Positions 20,784-31,079 of a stretch of DNA of 64,000 bases are shown here, piece by piece. The stretch lies in the NCBI GenBank assembly GCA_958450365.1, contig CAUEEP010000916.1, forward strand, positions 868,001 through 932,000, read 5' to 3'. Source of the DNA: Mesorhabditis belari (taxonomy: Eukaryota > Nematoda > Chromadorea > Rhabditida > Rhabditidae). The translations under genes were made by a program, and so were the position numbers. Under the pieces are notes generated by a model that was not told where the DNA came from, did no database searches, and worked only from the letters and a program-made list of their open reading frames with translations. The first letter of the stretch is position 1, and each line of letters begins with the position of its first letter.

Positions 20784-22471
20784 TTAAATTGATCCCCGAG
20801 GATGATGTCTTCTGCGGTTAGCAGCACGACGACGTCCGTGGAATTTTCTGAAACTTTGATTTTTCTTTTTAATGATTTTTTATGATTAATTTTTAATATG
20901 ATTAATTCCTACTAATACTAATAATTAATTGAATATCTTTAACATCTTTTTAAGTACTTTTTATTTAAAATCATAATCCCTTTCTCACCTGATCGTGCGT
21001 CTGCGAAGTTTGCGAAGCTTTCGGCGAAGTCCTTGCCGTTGACGGCGAAGTTGCTAAAGTTTAAAGTTATGGAAAAGTTATCGTATAGATTTCTATCGAT
21101 TTCTATAGACTTCTATAGATTTCTATAGACTTCTATAGACTTCTATAGACTTCTATAGATTTCTATAGCCTTTATAGACTTATGCACTACAGTAGTCCTG
21201 TAGATTTCTATAGATTTATGCACTAAAGTACCCTGTTGCGACGTTGACGATTACGGCGGCGTCGAGCTCGGAGTGATCGCTTCACTCGAACGACTTTTCT
21301 CTAAACAAAGGTTTATTTTCTATTACAGTAATACAGATTTTACAGTAATCCTTAAGCTCTTTTACAGTAATCCCAAAACTCTACAATTCTTCTAGGTGAT
21401 TCGAGCCAAACTCGACTGGATCAACTCTACAGTAATCCAGTAGAAAACAGTACTACACTTCTCACTTTACAGTAATACTATTCACAGAATATTTTACAAT
21501 AATCCCTAAGCTACTCGACAGTACTCAATACAATATAGTAATTAGAAAACTGCTTTTTAAAAAACCATTGAAAGCTTTGTTACCTCAGCATCACCGGTTT
21601 CTTCCTCAGAAGAGGCATCAGTGGCCGTGATCTCCTGATTGTTCGTCTAAAAACTTTTGCTTTAAAAATTGAATAATATTTAAAACTCATAACAGAATAT
21701 ATATGAATATCTATGTTAACTGAAAATGTGCTAATTGAATATTTGTTAACCTTAATCTCGGCCTCGATCGCTTCCAACTCAGCGTTGTCGTGCTCCTCGG
21801 CGTCTTTCTCCAACAAGTCCTCCACCTAGAAATTCGTGGGTTTAGCTTTAAATTTCTAAATCTAAATCTAAATTTCACATAGAATTGTAGGATTAGTCTA
21901 TCGATTAAATAAACTTACATCAATTCTCTCATCTTCATTCAATCCTTTCAACAATTCGTACTCTTTTCCCTTCAACTCGCGGAGAGCGGTCAAAGTTTTT
22001 TGAGCATTCTCCGTCAAGTCCTGAAAGTTCATTATTAGAAAACGATTTGAAGATTTCGATTTGAAGGTTCCGAAATGGATTTGTTTCCTAAAAACTACCG
22101 TAATCTTGATTAAAATTGAATTTCTGGGTACTCCTAGGTACTAGGTAGGTACTAGGTTCTAGGTAGTAACAAATCCAGGATAACAAACCTCAGCAGGTAC
22201 TCCTAGGTACTAGGTTCTAGGTAGTAACAAATCCAGGATAACAAACCTCAGCAGGTAATCCTAGGTACTAGGTTCTAGGTAGTAACAAATCCAGGACACA
22301 AACCTCAGTAGGTACTTCTAGGTACTAGGTTCTAGGTAGTAACAAATCCAAGACACAAACCTCAGTAGGTACTCCTAGGTACTAGGTTCTAGATAGTAAC
22401 AAATCCAGGACACAAACCTCAGCAAGGACGCTCGCCAGCAGAAGACAACCGAGTGCGATGAGGTGGCGCAT
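20784..22471 (-). CDS. Secreted acidic/Arg-rich bipolar protein
   Basis: Seven exons: 22471-22418, 22020-21919, 21825-21751, 21646-21584, 21300-21232, 21053-20989 and 20847-20784. Every junction keeps phase, giving 163 residues. Residues 1-17 are a signal peptide (MRHLIALGCLLLASVLA). About 18-98 are helix-prone and acidic (LKGLNEDERID, DAEEHDNAELEAIEAEIK, SSEEETGDAE). About 99-163 are very basic (RARRRRNRQRRNR, LRRKLRKLRRR, HGRRRAANRRRHH), each basic block in its own exon. A poly(A) signal lies at about 20743-20748. The plan resembles a precursor with an anionic pro-part neutralising a cationic peptide, as in many antimicrobial peptides; a nucleic-acid or sperm-chromatin role is an alternative. 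No Cys, so it is not a defensin. No family recognised. Confidence 0.8.
22140..22417. repeat. 57-60 bp minisatellite duplicating a 5' splice site
   Basis: Five units in intron 1 of the secreted acidic/Arg-rich gene. Read on the minus strand, each ends CTGAG followed by GTTTGT, which is exactly the exon 1 end and its donor. The unit therefore carries extra copies of the 5' splice site. Confidence 0.85.
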
Positions 22472-22639
22472 CGTTTTGTTTCCAATGCAACACAAGAGTT
22501 CGTCCCTCAAATACCTTTATATGGAGAAAAATGGGAGGGATTTCCGTCGACAATAAATAAAGAGAAAGAGATGGCATTGCCTGGAGAGCTTTTTGTGGAG
22601 AAGAGACTGGTGGCAATGAAGTGAGCTCTTTCACAATCG

Positions 22640-23580
22640 ATCTTCACAAAAAAAAAGACTAAACCACCATGATTTTCTTCTTCTTTTTGTGGCTAAATAC
22701 AGCTTTTGGAGAGAACGAGTCCGCTAAAATGGCAATAAAACGACGGGATTTTGGTGTTTTCTTAGCTTTAGCAAGAGCAAGCTTTAGTTGTTCTTGACAA
22801 GAGAAATAGTAGAGAGTTTTGAAATGATAAAGCCAGCGGTATACTTAAAATTTGCAGAGAAATTTAAAGTATTTGTGAATCCAGATTTCACTGGCAGATT
22901 CTTTTTTAGATTTCTGGAAAGATCAAAGAAAAACTTTAACATTGACATTGTTGACAGTGGGAGTTATTCCAAAGCCAGCTTTTCCCGATCAAGCAGTCAA
23001 CTAGTAAGCTAGAATCCGAGCAGAAACCTAGAAATTCGTGGGTTTAGGGTTTAGCTTTAGAAGTCTAAATTTCGCATAGAATTGTAGGATTAGTCTATCG
23101 ATTAAATAAACTTAGATAGGCCCTAGGATCCGGTTGGAAGATCTTCTTTGAAAACAGAATTATCATCAAGGATACTTGAGAATTTATAATACATAAATTT
23201 AGTCGGTTAGTTTGATCTCCTTCTTTTCCTAGGCATCTTATTTTCTTATAACATTGTTATTGTTTTTTAGGAATTCACGTAGAGTCAAACCACGTTAGAA
23301 CACATCGATAGTGAACGGTTTTTTTTATGATTCCTCTGAATTGACTTAGTACTAAGCAAAACTTGATAGTGAACGGTTTTTTAGGATTCCTCTGAATTGA
23401 TTTGGTACTAAGCAAAACTTGATAGTGAACGGTTTTCTATGATCCTTTCCATAGTTCACTAACAAGATTCGGTTGTACATTGATTTGAAGATAGTGCTTA
23501 AATTCAGATTTATCATTCATTCATTTAACAAATTTGAATTTAAATGATTGAATGATAAATTTGAATTTGAATAGAATCAA
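22640..23580. other. Intergenic; copy of an intron and small repeats
   Basis: 23023-23115 (CTAGAAATTCGTGGGTTTAG ... TCGATTAAATAAACTTA) duplicates intron 2 of the secreted gene (21826-21918). 23300-23430 holds three copies of TTGATAGTGAACGGTTTT. 23500-23560 is a short AT palindrome. A 74-codon plus frame at 22788-23012 lacks support. Confidence 0.55.
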
Positions 23581-23710
23581 TTTATTCTTCAGTCTCTACA
23601 ATTTTTCTCTTTTTGTGTTCGATACTGTGTGTCATTTTGTCATCTAAACATGTTCAGTTGTCACTTTTTTATGCTTACATGAATAAAGTATTGATATATA
23701 TATATATAGA
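23581..23710 (+). mobile_element. Probable LINE 3' tail
   Basis: The sequence ends GAATAAAGTATTGATATATATA, the same kind of end (AATAAAGTAT plus a TA microsatellite) as the LINE fragments at 9461, 32370 and 61725. No reverse-transcriptase residues remain. Confidence 0.45.
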
Positions 23711-24480
23711 CTTTGCGTGCAAAACTATAAAACGTTGAAAGGTGACTTTTTTCTTATCGCCATCATTCCCATTTCTACAATCATTTGTTTTCCAAAAACC
23801 CCTTCAGCATTAAACAAAGCATTTTCATCGTTTAAATGAGAGAAGTTGAAGTTGAAGTTTGAATTTAAATGTTTAAATGAGAGAAGTTGAAGTTGAAGTT
23901 TGAATTTGAGAAGTTTGTGCTGAAGTTGAAGCTGAAGTTGAAGAAATCCTTGAAGAGAGAAGAGGAGAGAAGTTTGAAAATAGTCTGAAAATAGAATCTA
24001 CTAATTCTAAGTGCTTAATCACAAAGAGATAATCACTTAATGCGTTCGCTTTTTCCCTGATGCCATTTGTGATTGTCAGTTTTTTTATTTCCTTTCTCTC
24101 AAAATACGGGTTTCTCTTCTCCTCTTCCCCCATTTCTTTCAAGGAATATAAAATCCGATCCCAGAAAAAGCAAAAGCACAATAACATAAAGAATTGGATA
24201 AGTGAATGCATGAAATAGGGTAAAAAGAAAAATCGATGAGAATTGGAAATCAAAAATTGGATTTGAGTTGGGTCAATGAAATCGAGAAAAATCGATGAGA
24301 ATTGGATACAAAGGGTGAAGTTGGAAATATGCTTTGAGCTCTGTGAGAGAATCAATTCAATAACCACAACAATTCGATTCAAACAATTTTTTTTTACAGG
24401 GATTTGGGTTCTACTTTTTGAACACACAGCTTTTGGGCTAGTTGAACTTACGAAAGCTACGGTATTTATGTAGCGTTTAA
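23711..24480. other. No supported gene; GAAGTT repeats
   Basis: 23830-23945 has GTTGAAGTTGAAG-type repeats. The minus strand is open for 218 codons (24529-23873), but its composition is AT-driven, it starts inside the CGGTT repeat array and it ends in the repeat-encoded tail, so I do not accept it as a gene. Confidence 0.5.
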
Positions 24481-24484
24481 GACT

Positions 24485-25065
24485 AGACTTGTGTTTCGGT
24501 TGGCTCTTTTCGGTTCGGTTTCGGTTCAACCGAAGTCAACCGAAATCTTTCGGTTCAGTTCGGTTGAACGGAAAAGATGAGTCTTTCGGTTCGGTTCGGT
24601 TCCGTTCGGTTAACCGAAAAGATGAGTCTTTCGGCTCGGTTCGGTTCGGTTGAACGGAAAAGATGAGTCTTTCGGTTCGGTTCGGTTTCGGTTCAACCGA
24701 AAAGATGAGTCTTTCGGTTCAATCGAAACCGAACCGACGTTTCAGAAGACCACTAAATTTATTAGGAACAAAAATTCTAAATAGATCCGGGTCAGAGTCG
24801 ACCTTTTAGATCGTTTGACTCGCTGAAAGTCTAGTCTTATCTTTTGTCATCAATATTGAAATGGTTTAGTTCAGTTATTGTTTTTCTGTGTTCGGTTCGG
24901 TTTCGGTTAAACCGAAAAGATGAGTCTTTTGGTTCGGTTCGGTTTCGGTTGAACCGAAAAGATAAGTCGGAAAAGATGCTTTCGTTTTCGGTTCGATCAA
25001 CCGAAACCAAAAGCGAAACCGAACCGAAAAAGAACGTTTCCAGTTCAACCGAAACACAAGTCTAT
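24485..25065. repeat. TTCGGTTCGGTTT array with inverted blocks
   Basis: Many CGGTT-based units in both orientations (TTCGGTTCGGTTTCGGTT and CAACCGAAAAGATGAG). Units of about 50 bp containing GATGAGTCTTTCGG recur. Neighbouring blocks are complementary and could fold. A unique stretch splits the array at 24740-24885. Confidence 0.9.
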
Positions 25066-25114
25066 CTAAGAATCTTTTTAAGTCTTAAGCTTTTTAAGTT
25101 TTCAACTAGGTAGG

Positions 25115-25375
25115 TTGTTTTCTGATTCTGATTCTGAAGAATCAAATTCAAAGCCAGATTCTCTGAAAAATATTCGTCTGCAAATGTTTTTAAAAATGAA
25201 ATCTGAAATTGTTGATTATCACAATGTTCGCCAGACTTATTCAAAGCATTTCTGCGGTGAATGCGGCAGCAAAAGGGAATATCCAATTTCACACAAAATT
25301 TTCATTGTAAAGGCTCTGATTCTGAGAATTAGCAAGTTCGCAAGTTCTGAACATTCATTTACGATCTTTTTCTAA
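25115..25375 (+). CDS. Unassigned open frame with CxxC-like residues (weak)
   Basis: The plus frame contains FSDSDSEESNSKPDS then IVDYHNVRQTYSKHFCGECG. The acidic-Ser start and the HFCGECG word look protein-like. No ATG or splice sites can be fixed, and the region lies between two repeat arrays. It may be an exon relic. Confidence 0.2.
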   Translation: MFSDSDSEESNSKPDSLKNIRLQMFLKMKSEIVDYHNVRQTYSKHFCGECGSKREYPISHKIFIVKALILRISKFASSEHSFTIFF

Positions 25376-25381
25376 AAACAT

Positions 25382-25525
25382 AAAGTACAACTGTACAACG
25401 TACAACTGTACAACGTAAAACTGTACAACGTACAACTGTACAACTTACAACTGTACAACGTACAACTGTACAACTTACAACTGTACAACTTACAACTGTA
25501 CAACTTACAACTGTACAACCACAAC
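25382..25525. repeat. 11-12 bp tandem array
   Basis: About twelve copies of ACGTACAACTGT / ACTTACAACTGT, directly adjoining the palindrome that starts at 25527. Confidence 0.95.
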
Positions 25526-25526
25526 T

Positions 25527-26064
25527 GTTGCACCAATAAAATTGTTGATAAGGTTATGCATCAACCTGAATAGCTAAGGTGTTTTTAAAAGAGAATTTAA
25601 AAATTCAAACCTGTCACAACTTTTTATCTTTGACTCTTTGAGAAACTTTTGTTACACAGATCAAAATTAATTCTTTTCACTTTTTACTTTACACTTTTAC
25701 TTTCTCCTTCAAAAGGTTTCTAATGAATGGAGAAAATTTCCGGAGAAAATTCAGCTTACGATTGTGATTGTTTGAGGTTTCACACTTTCACACTTCAAGT
25801 TTCACACTTCAAAACAGTCACAATCAACGAAGCTGAATTTTCTCCATTCATTAGAAACCTTTTGAAGGAGAAAGTAAAAGTGTAAAGTAAACAAGGTGAA
25901 AAGAATGAATTTTGATTTGTTTAACAAAAGTTTCTCAAAGAGTCAAAGATAAAAAGTTGTGACAGGTTTGAATTTTTAAATTCTCTTTTAAAAACGAATT
26001 TAAAAACACCTTAGCTATTCAGGTTGATGCATAGCCTTATCGACAATTTTATTGGTGCAACAGT
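25527..26064. repeat. Long palindrome, arms about 245 bp
   Basis: The left arm starts TGTTGCACCAATAAAATTG and the right arm ends CAATTTTATTGGTGCAACA. The centre is at about 25780-25815, and the arms share TTTCTAATGAATGGAG, GACTCTTTGAGAAAC and CACAACTTTTTATC. They differ by few substitutions and one roughly 12-bp tandem difference. No coding. Confidence 0.9.
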
Positions 26065-26481
26065 CCTTTGAAGGAGAAAACTTCATAGAATGAGTTCATT
26101 TTTTCAAATTTCAAATAAATTTAATTCGAAATCAAAGAGTTCAAATTTATGTACCAAAAATTGTGTTTTTGTTTTTCGATCATTTCAAGAATTTAGTGAG
26201 AAAAATGCCCTTCACAGTGTACAACTGTGTCTCATTATCATTAATAGACAACTTTATCATCCAAGACGAATTTATGGTCTAAAAAGTGAACCAGTCTTGT
26301 AAAGTGCAGAACACCATAGAAATGAGCTATCGAACCAATTACTTCCAGGTTTTATTGCTGATTATTGGGATGTTGTACAAGTTTTGTTAATCATTTTGTT
26401 CCTATCGGGTAAGAAAGCAATGAGTTTGAATATGTTTTTGTCTACTGTGTCTACAAAAAGTGCCAAAATTATTTGATTTGT

Positions 26482-26622
26482 CAGATTCCAGAGTTCATTC
26501 TGGCATCGACAAATAAATGGCAACTGAGACAAAAGACTGGAAAATACCAAAAAGCGCGGCTGCCATTTGGAACTCTTTGTCTAGCTGGGCCGTCTCACAC
26601 TGTGTTAGTGCTATTTTTGGGC
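26482..26622 (+). repeat. Left arm of inverted repeat around the ShKT gene
   Basis: CAGATTCCAGAGTTCATTC through GTGTTAGTGCTATTTTTGGG. Its reverse complement is at 27434-27584 with few differences (one 6-bp indel near the outer end). Both arms are open in the same frame (NKWQLRQKTGK, KARLPFGTLC), so the arm may derive from an exon. Confidence 0.85.
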
Positions 26623-26715
26623 TTAGGCTTGATTCAAGTATCTTCAAAATATGAAAAAGCATTTATTTACAAAAACCCATTTACACCATTTACAGAAAAT
26701 CAGTCATTTGTTCAC

Positions 26716-27348
26716 TTATTTTGCAACACCAGTGCAGTATCCACACGTTTTCGGGCAATACGACTTCTTGTACTGCTCGGTGTAGAACGAGGAGGCACAG
26801 ATGCCATTCGTGTTCCACGAGGCACAACTGCAAATGAGAATTGGATATTAGAAAGAAACCAGATAGAAGCCAGAAACTAAGATCAAATCAAAAGATATTA
26901 AGGTTTGACTTGGTCCAGGTTGACTCACTTGATCGAGGTGTCCTTGCACTAAAAGTTAACTTTTATAAGAGAATAGAATGCGCGAAACCTCAAAGCACTG
27001 ATCGGTCCCGTCCAGGTTGAAGCACACTCCACCACTCGGGCAGCCAAGGCCAAGGTCGGCTGGAAATGCAAATATGATAGATAAAGGCTTTTTAGGCTAG
27101 ACTAGCTTATCTAGCTGGCTATCAAGATATTGTAGATTCTTTAGCTAACTCACGTCCAGTTGATCCGTTCTTGAGCGATGACTTGAGCACATTTGGAGCC
27201 ATGATGGTGCAAGTGGTTGAGATCTGAATGTGATCGGGAGTTATCGGGAGATAGAGAGTTCTAGTTTGGCCTCTAAAGCTTTGTTTTGGCCTACCTGTTG
27301 AACGAAGACGACGGCGACGGCACAAACGAGGACGATGCTGGATTGCAT
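26716..27348 (-). CDS. Secreted ShKT-domain protein, 108 residues
   Basis: Five exons: 27348-27295, 27223-27154, 27059-26989, 26948-26929 and 26827-26716; all phases join. The fourth exon is only 20 nt. Residues 1-18 form a signal peptide (MQSSIVLVCAVAVVFVQQ). A Cys-containing middle follows (ending CPSGGVCFNLDGTDQCFE), then the ShKT domain from CKDTS to PKTCGYCTG. Its six Cys are spaced C-x7-C-x8-C-x13-C-x3-C-x2-C, with W after the second. ShKT modules are very common in nematode secreted proteins and enzymes; the name comes from an anemone channel blocker but does not imply toxicity here. A poly(A) signal follows near 26660. The whole gene sits between inverted repeats 26482-26622 and 27434-27584. 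Confidence 0.88.
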
Positions 27349-27433
27349 GATTGTTGATTGAGGATTGGAAGGGATGAGAGTGAGATGTGTTGATGCCATC
27401 CACCCTTCCGGTCGCCATTAAATAGCACCCGAT

Positions 27434-27584
27434 CTCCCAAAAATAGCACTAACACAGTGTGAGACGGCCCAGCTAGACAAAGAGTTCCAAATGGCAGCCG
27501 CGCTTTTTGAAATTTTCCAGTCTTTTGTCTCAGTTGCCATTTATTTGTCGATCCTTCTGCCAGAATGAACTCTGGAATCTCAAA
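27434..27584 (-). repeat. Right arm of inverted repeat around the ShKT gene
   Basis: Reverse complement of 26482-26622. It begins about 85 bp upstream of the ShKT start codon, so the gene's promoter probably lies between the arm and the ATG or inside the arm. Confidence 0.85.
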
Positions 27585-28535
27585 AACTTTATCGTAAATC
27601 CCGCTCACATCTAAATAAACAAATTTTTCGGGTTCAATTTAGCAATAAATCTAGAACTTCTTGAATTTCAGTTACCAGTTGGGCAAATGAGTTGAGATCG
27701 AAGAGGATTTGCAATCTATTTTTAGCTAAAGCACGAAGAATCAATTCAAGAATTGGCAAACCTTTGAGTTACCAGGTTTTTTTGTTTATTATCCAAATGG
27801 TTTACCATTTGTGTAAAGAATTTATAAATACCCTATTGCAATAGAAAAGTGCTCAACTTTGAGTTGAGATCAACAATGATAAGAAATGTTTTCTGTTGAT
27901 TATCGTGGTGTCAAAAATGGTTTTGTCTCAGGAAATAGAAGAAATAGAAAAAATAGAAGAAATAAGAAATAAAGAAGAATAGAAGAAAGAAGAAAATAGA
28001 AGAAATAGAAGAAATAAAGACTTGATAGAAGAAATAAAATGATATTTTTAGAAAGAAAATTTCAAAAGGGTGGACAAGACAAGGCGAAAGCAATGGAATT
28101 CTTGAAAATCGCTTTCAAGTACACCCGGCTAATTTGCTTTTGGACTATTTCGCTGCTCGGCGACAGACGATTGGCAAATCGACGATCCCCTACGTGACAC
28201 CGACTCTCGTTTCGGCCAAATCGTGCTTTTGTGCAAAGGGCACTTGCCGATAAGGATTATCCTTGTTGAAAATGATTGTGTTTTCTTTTTTCTTCTCTTC
28301 TACTTTCAATGAATATAATTTTTCTATTCTAAAAGAACTGTGAATGTAGACATGTAATGTTTAGCCTTTAAATGAACATCTCAATGTTGAGTGAACAAAG
28401 GACAAAGGACAAAGTTGAAACACAGATGTTTTTGATCGTGCTTGTGATGACAATTTGTAAATGTTGTAAAATTTTCAAATTCAAAATTCAGTAAACTTTT
28501 TATGATTCATCAATCATAAAAAGATTCATCAATCA
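27585..28535. other. No supported gene; GAAATA-type repeat
   Basis: 27925-28045 is a degenerate AGAAGAAATAGAAA tract. A stretch of exon-like GC content at about 28110-28240 reads LLDYFAARRQTIGKSTIPYV in one plus frame, but I cannot connect it to splice sites or a family. 28505-28550 has ATTCATCAATCATA repeats. Confidence 0.45.
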
Positions 28536-30021
28536 TCAATCATAACAATCTTCAGTTGGTTCTTTATCAAGCGGCGATTCGGGAAGGGGTCTAACTCGAA
28601 AGAGTTGCTAAAAAGAAAAAAAAAATTTAGAAATTAGATTGTAAATGCAATTAGATTGTAACTTCTTGACTTACTGTAACATCTACCATTTAACTAATCA
28701 TCTACTATTTAACTAAATCATGGCAAATCAATTTTTCTATCTATATTTATCGTTTAAAAAACCAAACCTGTACAGGTGGTTCTTGAAAGTCCTCGAAATC
28801 GGTGGCCAACTCGGCGACCGGCTGCACATTGTATTCGATTTGTGAGGTGAAAACGGGTTGAGATGAGGCTGGGAAAAGGTTTTGTAAAGAATTGATTGAT
28901 TTTTTTTTGGTTTATTGATGATTAAATTGGTTAACTGAATGGTGAGAACTCTAGAAAAAAACAAAGTTCAAAGCATATCGATCCCTCAACGAAAAGTTCA
29001 ACAAAATAAAGCTGTTCAAGTGGGGTGTTCTTCAAATAATGTTTAATAGATTATAGATTATAATTGTATGAAGATTTTGCATGAATTGGTGCTGAACTGA
29101 AGGAAAAAGCTGACATCTTTCAATTCTGAAAACTTCAACTCACTGGCTGAAGTGAGGCTTCCTCTCGGCGTCGGCACATCCACCGGGAACTCATTTGGTG
29201 GAGGGGTTGGCGAGGAAATAGCTGAAAATTCTTGCTCAAGTTGAAATTTCTCATCAATAGCTTTATTTCTAGGGATAAACTAGGGATTCTATTTATATTT
29301 GAAGTTTGAAACTTACGGGGAGCCGATGGACTCGTCATTGACGGTGCCGAGGGTTCTGTGTTCTCCTTTTGAACCACTTTATCTGTTGATGTTGAGTCTA
29401 AAATACTAATAAAAGCTTGATAGTTGAATAATTTAAAAGTACAATAATTCCATGGTTAACTCAAAAAAAGCATTTAGAATCGTGAGAAATATATTTGAGA
29501 CTTGGTGACTGAATTATTTTGCGCAACTAGGTCGCAACTAGGCAACTAGGTCAACTAGAACTAAACTATATGGCTATATGTTGAAAGTACTCGTCTCTAA
29601 TGCTCTTATCCTGAGGGGTTGGCTAATTTCCGCAATAGGGTCATTTGCGCAACTGGGTCGCTTGCGCAACTCGCCATAACTTTCTTCTAAGTCGGCCAAT
29701 CTTTATGATTTTGGTGTCATTTTGTAGATCTCAATAAGTGCAACAAAATGAAATCGAAATCATAAAGATTGGCCGACTTAGAAGAAAGTTATGGCGAGTT
29801 GCGCAAAAGGCCTAGTGGCGCAAAAGGCCTAGTTGCCCAAAAGATTTGGCGCAAAGTAGCCTATCCCGCCAAAACTCCATGGTTACTCGCTTTATATACT
29901 CTATATTCGAATACTGCTTTTCTTTAAATTTAATAAACTTACCGTGTACTTTTCGAATTTTCCCATTTTGATTTTGCTCTTTCTGTTGTTGCACATCGTA
30001 GGACGACGATTTGTTGCCCAT
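28536..30021 (-). CDS. Predicted N-myristoylated Pro/Ser-rich protein (unknown)
   Basis: Five exons: 30021-29943, 29397-29317, 29221-29144, 28868-28768 and 28607-28536. All phases join, giving 136 residues. It begins MGNKSSSYDVQQQKEQ, an ideal N-myristoylation signal (Gly2, Ser6), suggesting membrane attachment. The middle is low-complexity Ser/Thr/Pro (EPSAPSMTSPSAP, SSPTPPPNEFPVDVPTP). A conserved-looking acidic end carries AELATDFEDFQEPPV and RPLPESPLDKEPTEDCYD. No TM segment or known domain was seen. Intron 1 holds a PAL-C palindrome (29620-29872). Family not recognised; an adaptor or scaffold at a membrane is only a guess. Confidence 0.75.
29620..29872. mobile_element. PAL-C palindromic element, copy 2 (intronic)
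   Basis: The arms carry TTTGCGCAACTGGGTCG, GCGCAACTCGCCATAAC and TTCTTCTAAGTCGGCCAATC, matching the copy at 14919-15184. The ends have drifted and I see no flanking duplication. Scraps of the same words (GCAACTAGGTCGCAACTAGG) occur at 29521-29560. Confidence 0.8.
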
Positions 30022-30224
30022 ATTTTTTCGATTTTTCAACAAAGTACAGGAATAAGTATTGAAAAGCTAAAAACAAATCATAATTTTTGATTCTAGTAAG
30101 GGGAAAAAAGTAAAAAATTGCTTAAAAACAAAGAAAAGAACATTTACTTTGATGAGACAACATTGATGTAAGGTAAAAAAAAGTAAAAAAGTAAAAAAGT
30201 TTCGAGTAAAAAAAAGTTTTAAAA

Positions 30225-30785
30225 GGTCCTTTAAAGCTCATTTAAAGCTCCTTTATAGTTCCTTTAAAGCTGCTTTAAAGCCCCTTTAAAGCTGCTTTCA
30301 GCTCATTTAAAGCTCCTTTATAGTTCCTTTAAAGCTCCTTTAAAGCTCCTTTATAGTTCCTTTAAAGCTCCTTTAAAGCCCCTTTAAAGCTGCTTTCAGC
30401 TCATTTAAAGCTCCTTTATAGTTCCTTTAAAGCTCCTTTAAAGCTCCTTTATAGTTCCTTTAAAGCTCCTTTAAAGCTCCTTTATAGTTCCTTTAAAGCT
30501 CCTTTAAAGCCCCTTTAAAGCTGCTTTCAGCTCATTTAAAGCTCCTTTATAGTTCCTTTAAAGCTCCTTTAAAGCCCCTTTAAAGCTGCTTTCAGCTCAT
30601 TTAAAGCTCCTTTATAGTTCCTTTAAAGCTCCTTTAAAGCTCCTTTATAGTTCCTTTAAAGCTCCTTTAAAGCTCCTTTATAGTTCCTTTAAAGCTCCTT
30701 TAAAGCCCCTTTAAAGCTGCTTTCAGCTCATTTAAAGCTCCTTTATAGTTCCTTTAAACCTCCTTTAAAGCCCCTTTATTGTTAC
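30225..30785. repeat. Satellite of CTTTAAAGCTCC units with higher-order pattern
   Basis: About 45 copies of an 11-12 bp unit (TTTAAAGCTCC, TTTATAGTTCC, TTTAAAGCTGC) arranged in a higher-order repeat ending GCTGCTTTCAGCTCA that recurs five times. 30022-30224 and 30786-31075 show no gene. Confidence 0.95.
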
Positions 30786-31079
30786 TAATTTCATGGTAAT
30801 TCTAGAGTAATCTGCAAAAAAGAAAAGAAAAAGAAAAAAGCATTTAGAATTGATAGTTTCGTAAGGCAAGAGAATTTGTAATTTTAAAAATCGAATTCAA
30901 AAATATTTGCACATGGAAAATCTATCAAACAAATTTTTAAGCCAAAAATTCGGAAATCGTAAAACGTTTTCCATTGTGAATCATTTTTGAAAGTAGATAC
31001 TGTAGATGAAGGAATATGAAAAAGATATTCAGCTAAGGAAACGAATACCCAAACATGGAAAGGAAAGGGGGAATTGTTG

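Noticed and set aside
23873..24529. 218-codon minus-strand open frame, the longest in the window
   Set aside because: It starts in the CGGTT array, ends in GAAGTT repeats, and its middle is AT-driven hydrophobic sequence with no splice signals or motif.
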